A stretch of 64,000 nt of DNA from Burkholderiales bacterium (GCA_016219375.1 JACRNC010000007.1:1-64000), one strand, 5' to 3'; counted from the first letter of the stretch, positions 45,089 to 55,525 are shown. Translations and numbers: made by a program. The notes: generated from the sequence alone by a model not told the origin.

Positions 45089-45272
45089 TCTGCGCCAATG
45101 CCTTGCAGATCAATGTGTGCGGTTGCCTGCGGGGCAGGCGGACGGCACCGGCGCAAAAAAGCGCGCGAGTGTAACAGTTCGTTGTTAACCCTTAAGGGGA
45201 TGCGTGCGCATCCGGGCTGACGATCTGCCCATCGCGCACGGCAACCCGCGCGGCGCTCGTCCGGGCCGCGGC

Positions 45273-46904
45273 TCAGGCGGCTGCGGCGGCCGGCGCCACC
45301 GGTGCCCCGGCCTCGGCCAGGGCTGGCGGGCGCTCCTGCTCCTGCGCCTCCAGCTGGAAACGGGCCACCAGGCGCGCCAGCGCATCGGCCTGCGCCTTCA
45401 GGCTGGCGGCGGCGGCGGCGGACTCCTCCACCAGCGCGGCGTTCTGCTGCGTCATCTGGTCCAGATGGCCGACGGCCTGGCTGACCTCGCCCAGGCCTTG
45501 CGTCTGCTGCACCGTGGCCTCGGCCACGCCCGCCATCGCGTGGGTGACGCTGTGGATGGCCTGCACGATCTCCTGCATCACGGCGCCAGCGTCGCGCACC
45601 CGCGAGCTGCCGGTCTCCACGCGCTCGACCGAGGCCTGGATCAGCGTCTTGATCTCGCGCGCGGCCTGCGCGCTGCGCTGGGCCAGGCTGCGCACCTCGG
45701 CGGCGACCACCGCGAAGCCGCGGCCCTGCTCGCCGGCGCGGGCGGCCTCCACGGCCGCGTTCAGCGCCAGGATGTTGGTCTGGAAGGCGATGCTGTCGAT
45801 CACGCCGATGATGTCGCCGATCTTGCGCGAGGCCTCGGTGATGCTGTCCATGTTGGTCATCACCTCGCCGACGACCACGCCGCCGTGCTCGGCGCGCTGG
45901 CAGGCGGTGGCCGCCAGGTCATTGGCGCTGCGCGCGGCGTCGGCCGACAGGCGCACGCTGGAGTTGAGCTGCTCCATGCTGGAGGCGGTCTGCTGCAGGT
46001 TGGCGGCGGTCTGCTCGGTGCGGTCGGACAGGTCCTGGTTGCCCGCGGCGATCTCGCTGCTGGCCGTCAGCATGCCCTCGGTGGACTGGCGCACCGCGTG
46101 CACCATCTGGCGCAGGCCGTCCTGCATGCCTTGCAGCGTGCGCATCAGCCCGGCGATCTCGTCGGCGCCGCGCGTGTCCACGCGGTGGCCCAGGTCGCCA
46201 TGGGCGATGCGCTTGGCCACCTTCTCGGCCTGCTGCAGCGGGCGGATGACCGAGACGATGGTCAGCACCATCAAGGGCAGGAAGATGGCGCCCGGGGTCC
46301 ACAGCAGCAGCCACAGCACCACGAGGGAGCGCTGGATGTGCTCGCCCAGCCTGGCCTTCTCGCCGCTGGCGGCCTGGCTCAGTCCGCGGTCCAGCCGCGT
46401 GAGGGCCTGCTCGGCCACCACGATCTCGTCGCGTGCGCCGGCCACCATGTTGGCCGCCTCGGCCGGCGAGGCCACCGAGCCGCCTTCGAGCATGTCCAGG
46501 CTCGGGCCCAGCGCGCCGGCATAGGCCTTGAGCCTGGCCTCGATGGTGGCCACCTCGGCCTGCAGCGCGGCGTCGCGCAGGGCATCCCGCACGCCGCGTG
46601 CGTGCTCCACGGCGCGGTCGTGGGCGGCGGCCCAGGCCTTGCGCGAGGCCGACACCGACACCGTGTCACCGGCGTTGATCAGCATGTCCTTCTCGTGGCC
46701 GCGCATCTGCGACAGCGCCTGCGCCAGCTCGTTGGCCTGCAGCACGGCGCTGAACTCGTGGGCGACGAAGCCGTCGAAGACCCCGCGCGTGCGCTGCAGG
46801 TCCAGCGTCATCACGCCGCCGATGGTCAGCCCGATCAGCACCACCAGCGCCATGCACAGGATCAGCCGTGCGCGGATGGAAAAGCGGCGCAACCACAACA
46901 ACAT
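45273..46904 (-). CDS. Methyl-accepting chemotaxis protein
   Basis: The 543-residue receptor has TM1 (about 12-32), a four-helix-bundle periplasmic sensor (about 33-190), TM2, HAMP (about 215-270) and a cytoplasmic signalling domain. The hairpin tip is [20 protein letters not shown] followed by [16 protein letters not shown]. It is of the Tsr-like 36-heptad class but lacks the NWETF pentapeptide that tethers CheR. The C-terminus is Ala/Pro-rich. Start ATG 46904 has GGGAGA upstream. No other che gene is adjacent. Confidence 0.95.
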   Translation of the reverse strand: MLLWLRRFSIRARLILCMALVVLIGLTIGGVMTLDLQRTRGVFDGFVAHEFSAVLQANELAQALSQMRGHEKDMLINAGDTVSVSASRKAWAAAHDRAVEHARGVRDALRDAALQAEVATIEARLKAYAGALGPSLDMLEGGSVASPAEAANMVAGARDEIVVAEQALTRLDRGLSQAASGEKARLGEHIQRSLVVLWLLLWTPGAIFLPLMVLTIVSVIRPLQQAEKVAKRIAHGDLGHRVDTRGADEIAGLMRTLQGMQDGLRQMVHAVRQSTEGMLTASSEIAAGNQDLSDRTEQTAANLQQTASSMEQLNSSVRLSADAARSANDLAATACQRAEHGGVVVGEVMTNMDSITEASRKIGDIIGVIDSIAFQTNILALNAAVEAARAGEQGRGFAVVAAEVRSLAQRSAQAAREIKTLIQASVERVETGSSRVRDAGAVMQEIVQAIHSVTHAMAGVAEATVQQTQGLGEVSQAVGHLDQMTQQNAALVEESAAAAASLKAQADALARLVARFQLEAQEQERPPALAEAGAPVAPAAAAA

Positions 46905-47109
46905 CTCGATGTCTCCCGGATCGTTCCGGCCGTCTGGCGGCCGCAGTCTGCTCTCACCGGCCGCCTGAAGAAAGGACGGCCCCTGCAGGCAGGAACATCG
47001 GCATTTGCGGCGGCCGCTTGAGGCCGGCTGGGGTTTGCGCGGGCTCCGGCCTATATGCCGGCCCACACGCCGGCCTGCGCAGCCACCGCGCCGCAGCGCG
47101 GCAGTGCGC

Positions 47110-47994
47110 TCAATACAGCGGCGGCTCGCCCGCCGGGCGGGTCTTGAAGCGCTTGTGCACCCAGAGGTACTGCTCGGGCCGCTCGCGGATGCGGTCCTCG
47201 ATCCAGCGGTTGAGCGCGGCGGTATCGGCCACCGCGTCGGTGGTGGGGAAGCCGGGCAGCGGGTCGAGGAAGCGCACCACGTAGCCGCGCCCGCCGGGCA
47301 GCAGCTCGGCGATCACCGGCTGCACCACCATGTCCAGCGCCCGCGCCATGCGCGACGGGGCCAGCAGCGTGGCCGCCGGCACGCCGAAGAAGGGCACGAA
47401 GGCGGCGTCCTTCTCGCCGAAGTCCATGTCCGGCAGGTTGAAGAAGCCGCGCCCTTCGCGGATGGCGCGCACCAGCGGCTTGACCGACTCGTTGCGCGCG
47501 AAGATCTGCGCATCGCCGAAGCGCAGCCGGCCGCGGCGCATCTCGGCGTCGATCACCGGGTCGCTCTGCGTCTGGTAGATCGACGCGCCCGGCCGCTGCT
47601 GGAAGAGCAGGATGGCCGCGCCGGCCACATCCAGGCCGACGAAGTGCGGGCACAGCCACATCGTGGGCCGGCCGCGGGTGCGCATCTCGCGCTCGGCCAG
47701 CTCGATGTCGCCTTCGACGCGGATCAGCCGGCGGATGCGGGCCTCGTCGCCCCACCACAGCAGCGCGCGCTCCAGCAGGCTGCGCGCCACCCAGCCGAAG
47801 TGCCGGCGGGCCACGCGGTGGCGCTGCGCGGCGGACCATTCGGGAAAGCAGAGCTCCAGGTTGCGCAGCGCCACGCGCCGGCGCGAGCGGGCGAGCACGA
47901 AGAGCAGCTGCCCCAGCCCCCAGCCGAGTGCCGCCAGGACGGGCAGCGGCAGGCGCTGCAGCAGGCGCAGCAGGGCCAGCAGCGCGCGGGTCAT
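47110..47994 (-). CDS. Lipid A biosynthesis lauroyl/myristoyl acyltransferase (LpxL/HtrB family)
   Basis: The 294-residue inner-membrane enzyme has an N-terminal anchor and the HX4D/E catalytic motif HFVGLD, plus [20 protein letters not shown] and [14 protein letters not shown] at the C-terminus, all typical of LpxL/LpxM. It adds secondary acyl chains to Kdo2-lipid IVA. Its ATG overlaps the stop of the upstream paralogue by ATGA, so both are co-translated. Chain-length specificity cannot be inferred. Confidence 0.93.
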   Translation of the reverse strand: MTRALLALLRLLQRLPLPVLAALGWGLGQLLFVLARSRRRVALRNLELCFPEWSAAQRHRVARRHFGWVARSLLERALLWWGDEARIRRLIRVEGDIELAEREMRTRGRPTMWLCPHFVGLDVAGAAILLFQQRPGASIYQTQSDPVIDAEMRRGRLRFGDAQIFARNESVKPLVRAIREGRGFFNLPDMDFGEKDAAFVPFFGVPAATLLAPSRMARALDMVVQPVIAELLPGGRGYVVRFLDPLPGFPTTDAVADTAALNRWIEDRIRERPEQYLWVHKRFKTRPAGEPPLY

Positions 47995-48887
47995 CCGCGG
48001 GCGGCCTCGTCGGCCGCCGCAGCCGGGGCGTCGGGCGCCTGCCGCGGCTGCTTGTAGCGGTTGTAGCCCCACAGGTATTGCTGCGGGCCTTCGAGGATGA
48101 GCTGTTCCATGAGGCGGTTGATCAGGGCCGCGGATTGTGCCGGGTCGGCCTGCGCCAGCTCGGCCATCACCGCGGCATCGACCGCCCGGGTGTGCACGCG
48201 GTAGCCGCGGCCACCCGGCAGGCGCTCGCACCACAGCAGCACCAGCGCGGCGCCGGTCTGCTGCACCAGGCGCGCGGCCAGCGTCATCGTGTAGGCCGGC
48301 CGGCCGAAGAAGGGCGCCCACACGCCCTGGCCCTGCGGCGGCACCTGATCCGGCAGCAGCCCCACCGTGCCGCCCTGGCGCAGCGCGCGGATGAGCTGGC
48401 GCACGCCCTGCAGCGAGGCCGGCGCGGTCAGCAGCCCCGGGCGCCGGCGCGACTGCTCCACCCAGCGGCGCAGCCCCACCTGGCGCGCCGGGCGGTACAG
48501 CACGGTGATCGGCGAGCGGGCACCGAAGTGCTCGGCATAGGCCTGGGCGCAGATCTCGAAGGCGCCCAGGTGCGGCGTGAGCAGCACCAGGCCACGACCC
48601 GCGGCCAGTGCCTGCTCCACCGGGCCGCGGTCGGGCCAGTCGGCCAGCGCGCCCAGCGGCTCATCGGCCGGGCGCAGCCACAGCCTGGGCAGCTCGGCCA
48701 CCATCTTGCCGGCCTCGGCCACGGCCTGGCGGGTGTGCGCAGGGCTCACGCCGGCCTGGGCCGCATGGGCCTTCAGGCGCTGGCGATAGGGCGGTGAGGC
48801 GGCATAGGTCAGCCAGCCCATCAGCGCGCCCAGCCCATGCAGCAGCCAAAGCGGGCAAATGGCCAGCAAACGCAGGACGAGGGACAT
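47991..48887 (-). CDS. Second LpxL/HtrB family acyltransferase
   Basis: The 298-residue paralogue of the downstream gene has HLGAFE as the catalytic HX4E motif and LLPDQVPPQGQGVWAPFFGR and QQYLWGYNRYKQPR as family markers. Two tandem genes suggest two secondary acylations of lipid A by separate enzymes. It is divergent from metK across a short shared region of about 170 bases, so its own promoter overlaps the metK leader zone. Confidence 0.92.
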   Translation of the reverse strand: MSLVLRLLAICPLWLLHGLGALMGWLTYAASPPYRQRLKAHAAQAGVSPAHTRQAVAEAGKMVAELPRLWLRPADEPLGALADWPDRGPVEQALAAGRGLVLLTPHLGAFEICAQAYAEHFGARSPITVLYRPARQVGLRRWVEQSRRRPGLLTAPASLQGVRQLIRALRQGGTVGLLPDQVPPQGQGVWAPFFGRPAYTMTLAARLVQQTGAALVLLWCERLPGGRGYRVHTRAVDAAVMAELAQADPAQSAALINRLMEQLILEGPQQYLWGYNRYKQPRQAPDAPAAAADEAARG

Positions 48888-48909
48888 GATCGAAGGAGCG
48901 GCGCTTGGC

Positions 48910-48915
48910 TACACT
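48910..48915 (+). promoter_or_regulatory. Probable -10 element of metK (TACACT)
   Basis: GGCTACACTGCCG lies a few bases before the first helix of the metK leader and parallels TATACTGCCGG before metX and TATACTGGCG before ahcY. No recognisable -35 hexamer is found at the expected distance. Confidence 0.45.
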
Positions 48916-48992
48916 GCCGCCATCGCCGAGTTAAAGGAACAACTTGCGGGGCGATGCGGCCACCCCGGGGGCCGCGACATACCGCTAAAGCG
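48916..48992 (+). ncRNA. Candidate SAM-II-like riboswitch (long-loop form) in the metK leader
   Basis: P1 is CATCGCC (48921-48927) with GGCGATG (48950-48956). The P1 loop GAGTTAAAGGAACAACTTGC ends in the same CTTGC as the metX SAM-II loop. After an inserted hairpin GCGGCC...GGCCGC (48956-48975) comes GACATACCGCTAAAGCG, which resembles the SAM-II 3' strand with its GCTAAA. The position before S-adenosylmethionine synthetase fits feedback control. The assignment is by eye. Confidence 0.5.
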
Positions 48993-49060
48993 TTCGCCAC
49001 GGTCTCCGCATCCAGAACAGGTCGGTCCGGCGAATCGCCCGACATCACGACCCGGAACGC

Positions 49061-50257
49061 ATGGAGTTTAAGAAAGTGGCGAACGACTTCCTCTTCACCT
49101 CGGAATCCGTCTCCGAAGGCCATCCCGACAAGGTGGCCGACCAGGTCTCCGATGCCATCCTCGATGCCATCCTGACGCAGGACCCGCGCTCGCGCGTGGC
49201 CGCCGAGACGCTGTGCAACACGGGCCTCGTGGTGCTGGCCGGCGAGATCTCCACCAACGCGCATGTCGACTACATCGAGGTCGCGCGCGACACGATCAAG
49301 CGCATCGGCTACGACAACACCGAGTACGGCATCGACTACAAGGGCTGCGCGGTGCTCGTGGCCTACGACAAGCAGAGCAACGACATCGCCCAGGGCGTGG
49401 ACCATGCCAGCGATGACCACCTGAACACCGGCGCCGGTGACCAGGGCCTGATGTTCGGCTATGCCTGCGACGAGACGCCCGAGCTGATGCCCGCGCCCAT
49501 CTACTACGCGCACCGCATCGTCGAGCGCCAGGCCCAGCTGCGCAAGGACGGCCGCCTGCCCTTCCTGCGCCCGGATGCCAAGAGCCAGGTGACGATGCGC
49601 TACGTGGACGGCAAGCCGCACAGCATCGACACCGTGGTGCTGTCCACCCAGCACAGCCCCGACCAGAGCGAGACGCCCACCAAGATGAAGGCCAGCTTCA
49701 TCGAGGCGGTGATCGAGGAGATCATCAAGCCGGTGCTGCCCAAGGAGTGGCTGCAGGAGACCAAGTACCTGATCAACCCCACCGGCCGCTTCGTCATCGG
49801 CGGCCCGCAGGGCGACTGCGGCCTGACCGGCCGCAAGATCATCGTCGACACCTACGGCGGCGCCTGCCCGCACGGCGGCGGCGCCTTCAGCGGCAAGGAC
49901 CCGACCAAGGTCGACCGCTCGGCCGCCTATGCCGCCCGCTACGTGGCCAAGAACATCGTCGCCGCCGGCCTGGCCCGCCAGTGCCAGATCCAGGTCAGCT
50001 ACGCCATCGGCGTGGCCCGCCCGATCAACATCACGGTCTACACCGAAGGCACCGGCCGCATCCCCGACGACCAGATCGCCGCCCTGGTGCAGGAGCACTT
50101 CGACCTGCGTCCCAAGGGCATCATCCAGATGCTGGACCTGCTGCGCCCGATCTACTCCAAGACCGCCGCCTACGGCCACTTCGGCCGCGAGGACGCGGAG
50201 TTCAGCTGGGAGAGAACGGACAAGGCGGCTGCGCTGCGTGCAGCGGCCGGCCGGTAA
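49061..50257 (+). CDS. metK: S-adenosylmethionine synthetase
   Basis: The 398-residue enzyme makes SAM from methionine and ATP. It shows the conserved [13 protein letters not shown] at the start, [12 protein letters not shown], and [19 protein letters not shown] with the catalytic residues of the P-loop-like motif. Length is normal, but the last 15 residues ([14 protein letters not shown]) lie in DNA that is duplicated 248 bases downstream. The leader upstream may be a SAM-II-like riboswitch. Start ATG 49061 gives [15 protein letters not shown]; no strong Shine-Dalgarno is evident. Confidence 0.97.
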   Translation: MEFKKVANDFLFTSESVSEGHPDKVADQVSDAILDAILTQDPRSRVAAETLCNTGLVVLAGEISTNAHVDYIEVARDTIKRIGYDNTEYGIDYKGCAVLVAYDKQSNDIAQGVDHASDDHLNTGAGDQGLMFGYACDETPELMPAPIYYAHRIVERQAQLRKDGRLPFLRPDAKSQVTMRYVDGKPHSIDTVVLSTQHSPDQSETPTKMKASFIEAVIEEIIKPVLPKEWLQETKYLINPTGRFVIGGPQGDCGLTGRKIIVDTYGGACPHGGGAFSGKDPTKVDRSAAYAARYVAKNIVAAGLARQCQIQVSYAIGVARPINITVYTEGTGRIPDDQIAALVQEHFDLRPKGIIQMLDLLRPIYSKTAAYGHFGREDAEFSWERTDKAAALRAAAGR

Positions 50258-50660
50258 GGCCGGCGGACGCCGCAGGCGGACCAGCCGTCTTGCGGCGCAG
50301 GCTCATATCGCGCAGCGATGTGAAGGCGCGCAGCGCCGCGCCGTCGCCACAAAGCTGCGGCCCTGAAGGCCGCAGCCGGGCTGTAAGCCCGCCGCGCGTT
50401 CAGCGCGGTTGCCGTCGCGGGCGATGCTCATATCGCGCAAGCGATGTGGGCAGAGACCAGAGAACGGACAAGGCGGCTGCGCTGCGTGCAGCGGCCGGCC
50501 TGTAAGGCCGGCGGCCGCCGCAGGCGGACCAGCCGCCTCGCGGCGCAGGCTCATATCGCGCCAGCGATGTGAAGGCGCGCAGCGCCGTGCCGCAGCCACA
50601 AGGCAGCGGCCCTCAAGGCCGCAGCCGGCTGTAAGCCCGCCGGGCGTGCAGCGGCCGGTC
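50211..50660 (+). repeat. Tandem duplication of the metK 3' end and downstream region
   Basis: About 195 bases from AGAGAACGGACAAGG (50211) recur from 50459 with a few differences, a period of 248. The second copy again reads [13 protein letters not shown] then stop. Within both copies and once between them lies a small hairpin CTCATATCGCG-AGCGATGTG (50302-50322, 50427-50448, 50550-50571). Many nested GC palindromes (GGCCGGC...GCCGGC, GCGGCC...GGCCGC) make the 3' UTR highly structured. No gene is seen in 50258-50811. Confidence 0.8.
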
Positions 50661-50811
50661 GATGTTGCCGGGCGGCCACGCGACCGGTAGCCGCTCGCCA
50701 CCCCGCTTCCCGGGGTGTCCGGCTGTAACCGTCCTCCTAGACTCAGAGAGCACGCCCTTTGCGTGCCGGCCGCGTCAGCGGCTGATCGACCAACTCAGTC
50801 TGGAGGGATAC

Positions 50812-51372
50812 ATGAAGCGCTTTTCCACCCTGGCCGTCGCCCTGGCGGCTGCCGCCTGTGCGTCGGCCGCGTCGGCCGACACGCTCAACTTCGACGCCTT
50901 GCCCGCGGGCGGGCTCGGCAGCACGGTGCTGAACCTGCCGCAGGCCACCATCACCGGCGCCGGCACCGACCTCTACAACCTCAAGAGCTTCTACTTCGTC
51001 GGCCAGGGCGGCGCCATCTGCTCGCTCAGCGGCTCCGACTGCGAAGCCGACCTGACCATCGACTTCACCGCGCCGGTCTCGGGCCTGACCTTCGAGACCG
51101 TGGGCTACGACTCCGGCGACTCGGTCACCATCCGCATCTATGCCGGCGCCACGCTGCTGGGCAGCGACACGGTGACGAGCAACCGGCTGGTGGACTTCAG
51201 CGCCTACTCCGGCATCACCCGCGTCTTCTTCGACGACAGCAGCACCGGCGCGGGCTACGGCTATGGCAAGTTCAGCTTCACGGCCGCGGTGCCGGAGCCG
51301 CAGACCTATGCGCTGATGCTCGCCGGCCTGGCCACGCTGGGCTGGGTGGCCCGCCGCCGCGCGCGCGGCTGA
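50812..51372 (+). CDS. PEP-CTERM sorting domain protein
   Basis: The 186-residue exported protein has a signal peptide (KRFSTLAVALAAAACASAASA), a beta-rich extracellular domain of about 130 residues (LNFDALPAGGLGST onward) and the C-terminal signal VPEPQTYALMLAGLATLGW followed by RRR. That is the tripartite PEP-CTERM signal recognised by exosortase EpsH/XrtA. GGAGGG lies eight bases before ATG 50812. No exosortase or polysaccharide gene is in the window, so sorting must be done from elsewhere. The function is unknown, perhaps biofilm or floc matrix. Confidence 0.9.
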   Translation: MKRFSTLAVALAAAACASAASADTLNFDALPAGGLGSTVLNLPQATITGAGTDLYNLKSFYFVGQGGAICSLSGSDCEADLTIDFTAPVSGLTFETVGYDSGDSVTIRIYAGATLLGSDTVTSNRLVDFSAYSGITRVFFDDSSTGAGYGYGKFSFTAAVPEPQTYALMLAGLATLGWVARRRARG

Positions 51373-51421
51373 AGCGCAGGCGCTGCGCGCGGCCTGCAAG
51401 CCCGGGCCTGAGGGCTGCGCG

Positions 51422-52966
51422 CTACTGCACGCGGAAGATCTGCACCGCCCGCATCAGCGTGGCGGCGCGGATTTCCAGCGAGCCGGATGCGGCGGCCGTC
51501 TGCTCGGCCAGCGCCGCGTTCTGCTGCGTGGTGGCGTCGATGCTGTTGACCGCGCCGTTGACATCGGCGATGCCGCGCGACTGCTCGCCGGCGGCGCCCG
51601 AGATCTGCGCCACCAGCCCGCCGACCTGGTTCACCGAGCCGACCAGCTCGGCAATGATGGCTTCGGCCGCGCGCACCCGGCGCGAGCCGCCCGCCACCTG
51701 CTCCACCGAGGCGCCGACCAGCTCGCGGACCTCCTTGGCGGCGTCGCTGACGCGGTGGGCCAGCGCCCGCACCTCGGTGGCCACCACCGCGAAGCCGCGG
51801 CCCTGCTCGCCGGCACGTGCCGCTTCCACCGCGGCATTGAGCGCCAGGATGTTGGTCTGGAAGGCGATGCCGTCGATCACGCCGATGATGTCGCCGATCT
51901 TGCGCGAGGCCTGGGCGATGCCCTCCATGTTGGCCACCACCTGCGAGACCACCTCGCCGCCGCGGCGAGCGGCGCTGGAGGCCGAGGTGGCCAGCTGGTT
52001 GGCCTGCTGCGCGGCCTCGGCGCTCTGCTTGACCGTGCCTGTGAGCTGCTCCATCGACGAGGCGGTCTGCTGCAGGCTGGAGGCCGTCTGCTCGGTGCGC
52101 GAGCTCAGGTCCTGGTTGCCGGTGGCGATCTCGGCCGAGGCGGTGCTGATGCTGTCGGTGGAGTGGCGCACTTCGGCCACCAGTTGGGCCAGTGACTCGG
52201 CCATGCGCTTGAGCGAGCGCATCAGGCGGCCGATCTCGTCGTGGCGGCTGGTGTCGATCTCCGCCGCCAGGTCGCCCTGGGCGATGCGCGCGGCCACGTC
52301 GATGGCCGCGTCCAGCGGGCGGCGGATGGAGCGGATCAGCAGCGCCGCGCCGGCCACCGTCAGGCCCAGCACGACGAGCATCAGCCCGGCGGCGGTCAGC
52401 ACCGTGTTTCGGCGCGACTCGGCGACCTCCTGGCGCAGCACCTGGCCGGCCTGCTCCTGGCTGTCGGCAAAGTCGTGCAGCGCCTTGGAATAGACGTCCA
52501 CCGCCGGCAGGAAGGCGCCGTGCAGCTCGCGCATCGCGCCTTCCACGTCGCCAGCGGCCTTGGCCGCCTTGCCGCGCTTGTCGGCATCGAGCACAGTGGT
52601 GCGCAGCTCGGCGATGCGGCGCAGCTGGGCGCGCTCCTCGTCGGTCAGCGGCATGGCCTCGATCTGCTTCTTCAGCTCGGTGATGCGGGCGATGGCCTTG
52701 GCATTGACGTCCTTGAAGGCCGCGCCCACGGCCGGGTCGGAGCTGATGACCGTGGCCGTGGCCCGGGTGACGGCCACCTCCGACATCGAGGCCCATTGCT
52801 GCACGGTGCGCAGCTTGGTGGCGGCCAGCTCCATCTTGGCCTCGGCGTCCTTCTGCGAGGCGGCCGAACGCCAGCCGGCAAAGGACACGATGGCCAGCAT
52901 GCCGATGATGAGCAGGATGACGGCCGACCAGAGCTTGGCGGCGATGCTGAGCTGGTTGAGCTTCAT
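51422..52966 (-). CDS. Methyl-accepting chemotaxis protein (paralogue A)
   Basis: The 514-residue chemoreceptor has TM1 (about 11-31), a four-helix-bundle periplasmic domain, TM2 (about 190-212), HAMP ([20 protein letters not shown]) and the signalling hairpin tip [20 protein letters not shown]. There is no C-terminal CheR-binding pentapeptide; it ends IFRVQ. The gene is followed (upstream in the window) by the PEP-CTERM gene on the other strand and preceded by a close paralogue, with a 107-base gap. The ligand is unknown. Confidence 0.95.
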   Translation of the reverse strand: MKLNQLSIAAKLWSAVILLIIGMLAIVSFAGWRSAASQKDAEAKMELAATKLRTVQQWASMSEVAVTRATATVISSDPAVGAAFKDVNAKAIARITELKKQIEAMPLTDEERAQLRRIAELRTTVLDADKRGKAAKAAGDVEGAMRELHGAFLPAVDVYSKALHDFADSQEQAGQVLRQEVAESRRNTVLTAAGLMLVVLGLTVAGAALLIRSIRRPLDAAIDVAARIAQGDLAAEIDTSRHDEIGRLMRSLKRMAESLAQLVAEVRHSTDSISTASAEIATGNQDLSSRTEQTASSLQQTASSMEQLTGTVKQSAEAAQQANQLATSASSAARRGGEVVSQVVANMEGIAQASRKIGDIIGVIDGIAFQTNILALNAAVEAARAGEQGRGFAVVATEVRALAHRVSDAAKEVRELVGASVEQVAGGSRRVRAAEAIIAELVGSVNQVGGLVAQISGAAGEQSRGIADVNGAVNSIDATTQQNAALAEQTAAASGSLEIRAATLMRAVQIFRVQ

Positions 52967-53073
52967 GTGGGGGACTCCTGGTGGGGCGCGTGGCAAGCGC
53001 GGGCCGATGCGGTTGCCGGCCCGCTGAAGCGGGTGGATGGAAGGTGAAGGCGGCGCGTGGTGGCCGCGGCGGC

Positions 53074-54636
53074 TCAGGCGGTGTGCGTGCCGCCGGCCGG
53101 CTCGGCCAGCTTGAAGACGTTGACCACACCCCAGAGCTGCTCGGCCTGGCCGCGCAGGCTGGAGGCGGCGGCGGCCGACTGCTCGACCAGCGCAGCGTTC
53201 TGCTGCGTCATGGTGTCCAGGTGGGTGACGGCCTGGTTGACCTGGCCGATGCCGTCGCGCTGCTCGGCGGCCGACGCGGTGATCTCGGCCATCATGTCGT
53301 GGACGCGCTGGATGGCGGCCACCACCTCGTGCATGGTCTGGCCGGCGTGGTCCACCAGCTTGGCGCCGGCGTCCACCTTCTCGGTGGAGTCGGCGATCAG
53401 CGTCTTGATCTCCTTGGCCGCGTTGGCGCTGCGCTGGGCCAGGCTGCGCACCTCGGCGGCCACCACCGCGAAGCCGCGGCCCTGCTCGCCGGCGCGCGCG
53501 GCCTCGACAGCGGCATTGAGCGCCAGGATGTTGGTCTGGAAGGCGATGCCGTCGATCACGCCGATGATGTCGCCGATCTTGCGCGAGGCCTGGGCGATGC
53601 CGTCCATGTTGGCCACCACCTGCGAGACGACCTGGCCGCCGCGCTGCGCGGCCTGCGCGGCGGAGCTGGCCAGCTGGTTGGCCTGCTCGGCGGTCTCGGC
53701 GCTCTGGCGCACGGTGCCGGTGAGCTGCTCCATGCTGGAGGCCGTCTGCTGCAGGTTGGCCGCGGCCTGTTCGGTGCGCGCGCTCAGGTCCTGGTTGCCC
53801 TGGGCGATCTCCACCGACGCGGTGGTGATGCCGTCGGTGGCCTGGCGCACATTGCCCACCAGGCTGCCCAGCGACTCGGTCATGGTCTTGAGCGAGGCCA
53901 GCAGCTGGCCGATCTCGTCGCCGCCCTGGCTGTCCAGGCGCACCGTCAGGTCGCCGGCGGCGATGCGCGCGGCGGCGTCCACCGCCTTGTGCAGCGGCCG
54001 CTTGATCGAGCGGATCAGCACCGCCGCGCCCAGCGCCGTCAGGCTGAGCGTGACGGCGCCCATGATGGCCGCCAGCACCACCGTCTGGCTGCGCAGCTGG
54101 GCGATGTGGTCGCGCAAGGCGACGGCCGCGCGCTGCTGCAGCGCGGGGAACTCGCGCAGCGCGGCGGTGTAGGCGGCAATGGCCGGCAGCAGTTGCGCGC
54201 GTGCGGCCTGGCGCGATGCGGTGGCGTCGCCGGCACGGCTGACGGCGGCCTGCGCGGCATCCACCGCGCGGCGCAGCTCGGCCAGGCGGGCCAGCAGGGC
54301 ATGGTCTTCTGCCGCCAGCGGCAGGCGGTCGATCTGCTCGCTGAGCTCGCGCAGCCGCGCCTGCTCGGCCTGGGCCGCGGGCCCGAAGGACTGTGCCAGC
54401 GCGGCATCGCCGGCCAGGGCGGCGGCGGCGCGGCGGGTCATCTCCACCTCGGCCAGGTTGGCCCATTCCTGCGCGGCCAGCAGCTTGGCGTCGTTGACCT
54501 CGAACAGCGCCTCGGACTTGGCCTTGAGCGAGGCCGTGCGCACGCCGGAGAAGCCGACGATGAAGACGTTGGCCACGATCAGGAGGATCACGCCTATCCA
54601 CAGGCGGCGTGCGATGCCGATGTTGCGCAGTTTCAT
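53074..54636 (-). CDS. Methyl-accepting chemotaxis protein (paralogue B)
   Basis: The 520-residue receptor has the same order of domains as paralogue [21 protein letters not shown] as TM1, a diverged periplasmic bundle, TM2, HAMP ([20 protein letters not shown]) and a signalling domain nearly identical to A around the tip. A stretch of about 90 bases encoding the tip is identical at the DNA level in A and B, which suggests recent duplication or gene conversion, while the sensor domains differ and so probably see different ligands. Start is ATG 54636. Confidence 0.95.
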   Translation of the reverse strand: MKLRNIGIARRLWIGVILLIVANVFIVGFSGVRTASLKAKSEALFEVNDAKLLAAQEWANLAEVEMTRRAAAALAGDAALAQSFGPAAQAEQARLRELSEQIDRLPLAAEDHALLARLAELRRAVDAAQAAVSRAGDATASRQAARAQLLPAIAAYTAALREFPALQQRAAVALRDHIAQLRSQTVVLAAIMGAVTLSLTALGAAVLIRSIKRPLHKAVDAAARIAAGDLTVRLDSQGGDEIGQLLASLKTMTESLGSLVGNVRQATDGITTASVEIAQGNQDLSARTEQAAANLQQTASSMEQLTGTVRQSAETAEQANQLASSAAQAAQRGGQVVSQVVANMDGIAQASRKIGDIIGVIDGIAFQTNILALNAAVEAARAGEQGRGFAVVAAEVRSLAQRSANAAKEIKTLIADSTEKVDAGAKLVDHAGQTMHEVVAAIQRVHDMMAEITASAAEQRDGIGQVNQAVTHLDTMTQQNAALVEQSAAAASSLRGQAEQLWGVVNVFKLAEPAGGTHTA

Positions 54637-54856
54637 GGGGTGACGGGGATGAGAGGGCGGGGGCGGCACGCGGCGTGGCCCGTGTCAGCATGTCGCCTTC
54701 TGTATCGGCAGCGCAGCCCACCGGCTTCAGCCTGCCGCCCAAGGGTTTACACCGGGGGTGGCGCCTCGGATGCACCGGCCGGCGTGAGCTGCATCACGCC
54801 ATCGCCGATCGCGTGCTGCGCCGGCCCGCCTGGCCGCCCACCCATCCCCGACCGAC

Positions 54857-55525
54857 TTGATCCGCCGCAAAACCGTGCTCGCCTCATCGCCGTCTGCTGC
54901 CGTCCCTCACTCCACCCGGGCCCTGGTGCTGAGCTGCGCCGTGATGGCGCTGGGCCTGGCCTGGTCCGCCTGGGGTGCGTGGGATGCGGGCGTGTGGGCG
55001 ATGGAGGTGGCGCCGGTGGCGGTGGTGCTGCCGCTGCTGCTGGCTACGCGCCGGCGCTTTCCCCTCACGCCGCTGCTCTACGGCCTGATCGCGCTGCATG
55101 CGGCCATCCTGATGGTCGGCGGCCACTACAGCTATGCGCGCGTGCCGCTGGGCTTCTGGATGCAGCAGGCCTTCGACCTGTCGCGCAACCACTATGACCG
55201 CCTCGGCCACCTGGCCCAGGGCTTCATCCCGGCGATGGCCGCGCGTGAGCTGCTGCTGCGCCGCACGCCGCTGCGCCCGGGCGGCTGGCTGTTCGTCATC
55301 GTGCTGGGCGTGGTGCTCGGCATCAGCGCCGCCTATGAGCTCATCGAGTGGGGCGCGGCCGTGGCCCTGGGCGCGGGTGCGGACGAGTTCCTGGCCACCC
55401 AGGGCGACCCCTGGGACACGCAGAAGGACATGGCGATGGCCGGGCTGGGGGCGCTGGCTGCGCAGCTGCTGCTGTCGCGCCGGCATGACGCGCAGCTGTC
55501 CCGCCTGGCGGCACGCGGGCTCTGA
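54857..55525 (+). CDS. DUF2238 (YjdF-like) membrane protein
   Basis: The protein of about 222 residues has five or six TM helices and the DUF2238 pattern HYSYARVPLGFW, then NHYDRLGHLAQGFIPA and YELIEWGAA, ending QGDPWDTQKDMAMAGLGALA. The conserved His, Asp and Glu suggest a membrane-embedded metal site, but no activity is known. The start is unclear: TTG 54857 opens MIRRKTVLAS, and no ATG or Shine-Dalgarno is near, so a GTG downstream could be used instead. Confidence 0.83.
   Translation: MIRRKTVLASSPSAAVPHSTRALVLSCAVMALGLAWSAWGAWDAGVWAMEVAPVAVVLPLLLATRRRFPLTPLLYGLIALHAAILMVGGHYSYARVPLGFWMQQAFDLSRNHYDRLGHLAQGFIPAMAARELLLRRTPLRPGGWLFVIVLGVVLGISAAYELIEWGAAVALGAGADEFLATQGDPWDTQKDMAMAGLGALAAQLLLSRRHDAQLSRLAARGL

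Noticed and set aside
50427..50571. The repeated CATATCGC-GCGATGTG hairpins as a CRISPR array
   Set aside because: Only three copies with unequal spacing inside a larger tandem duplication, with no uniform spacers and no cas genes.
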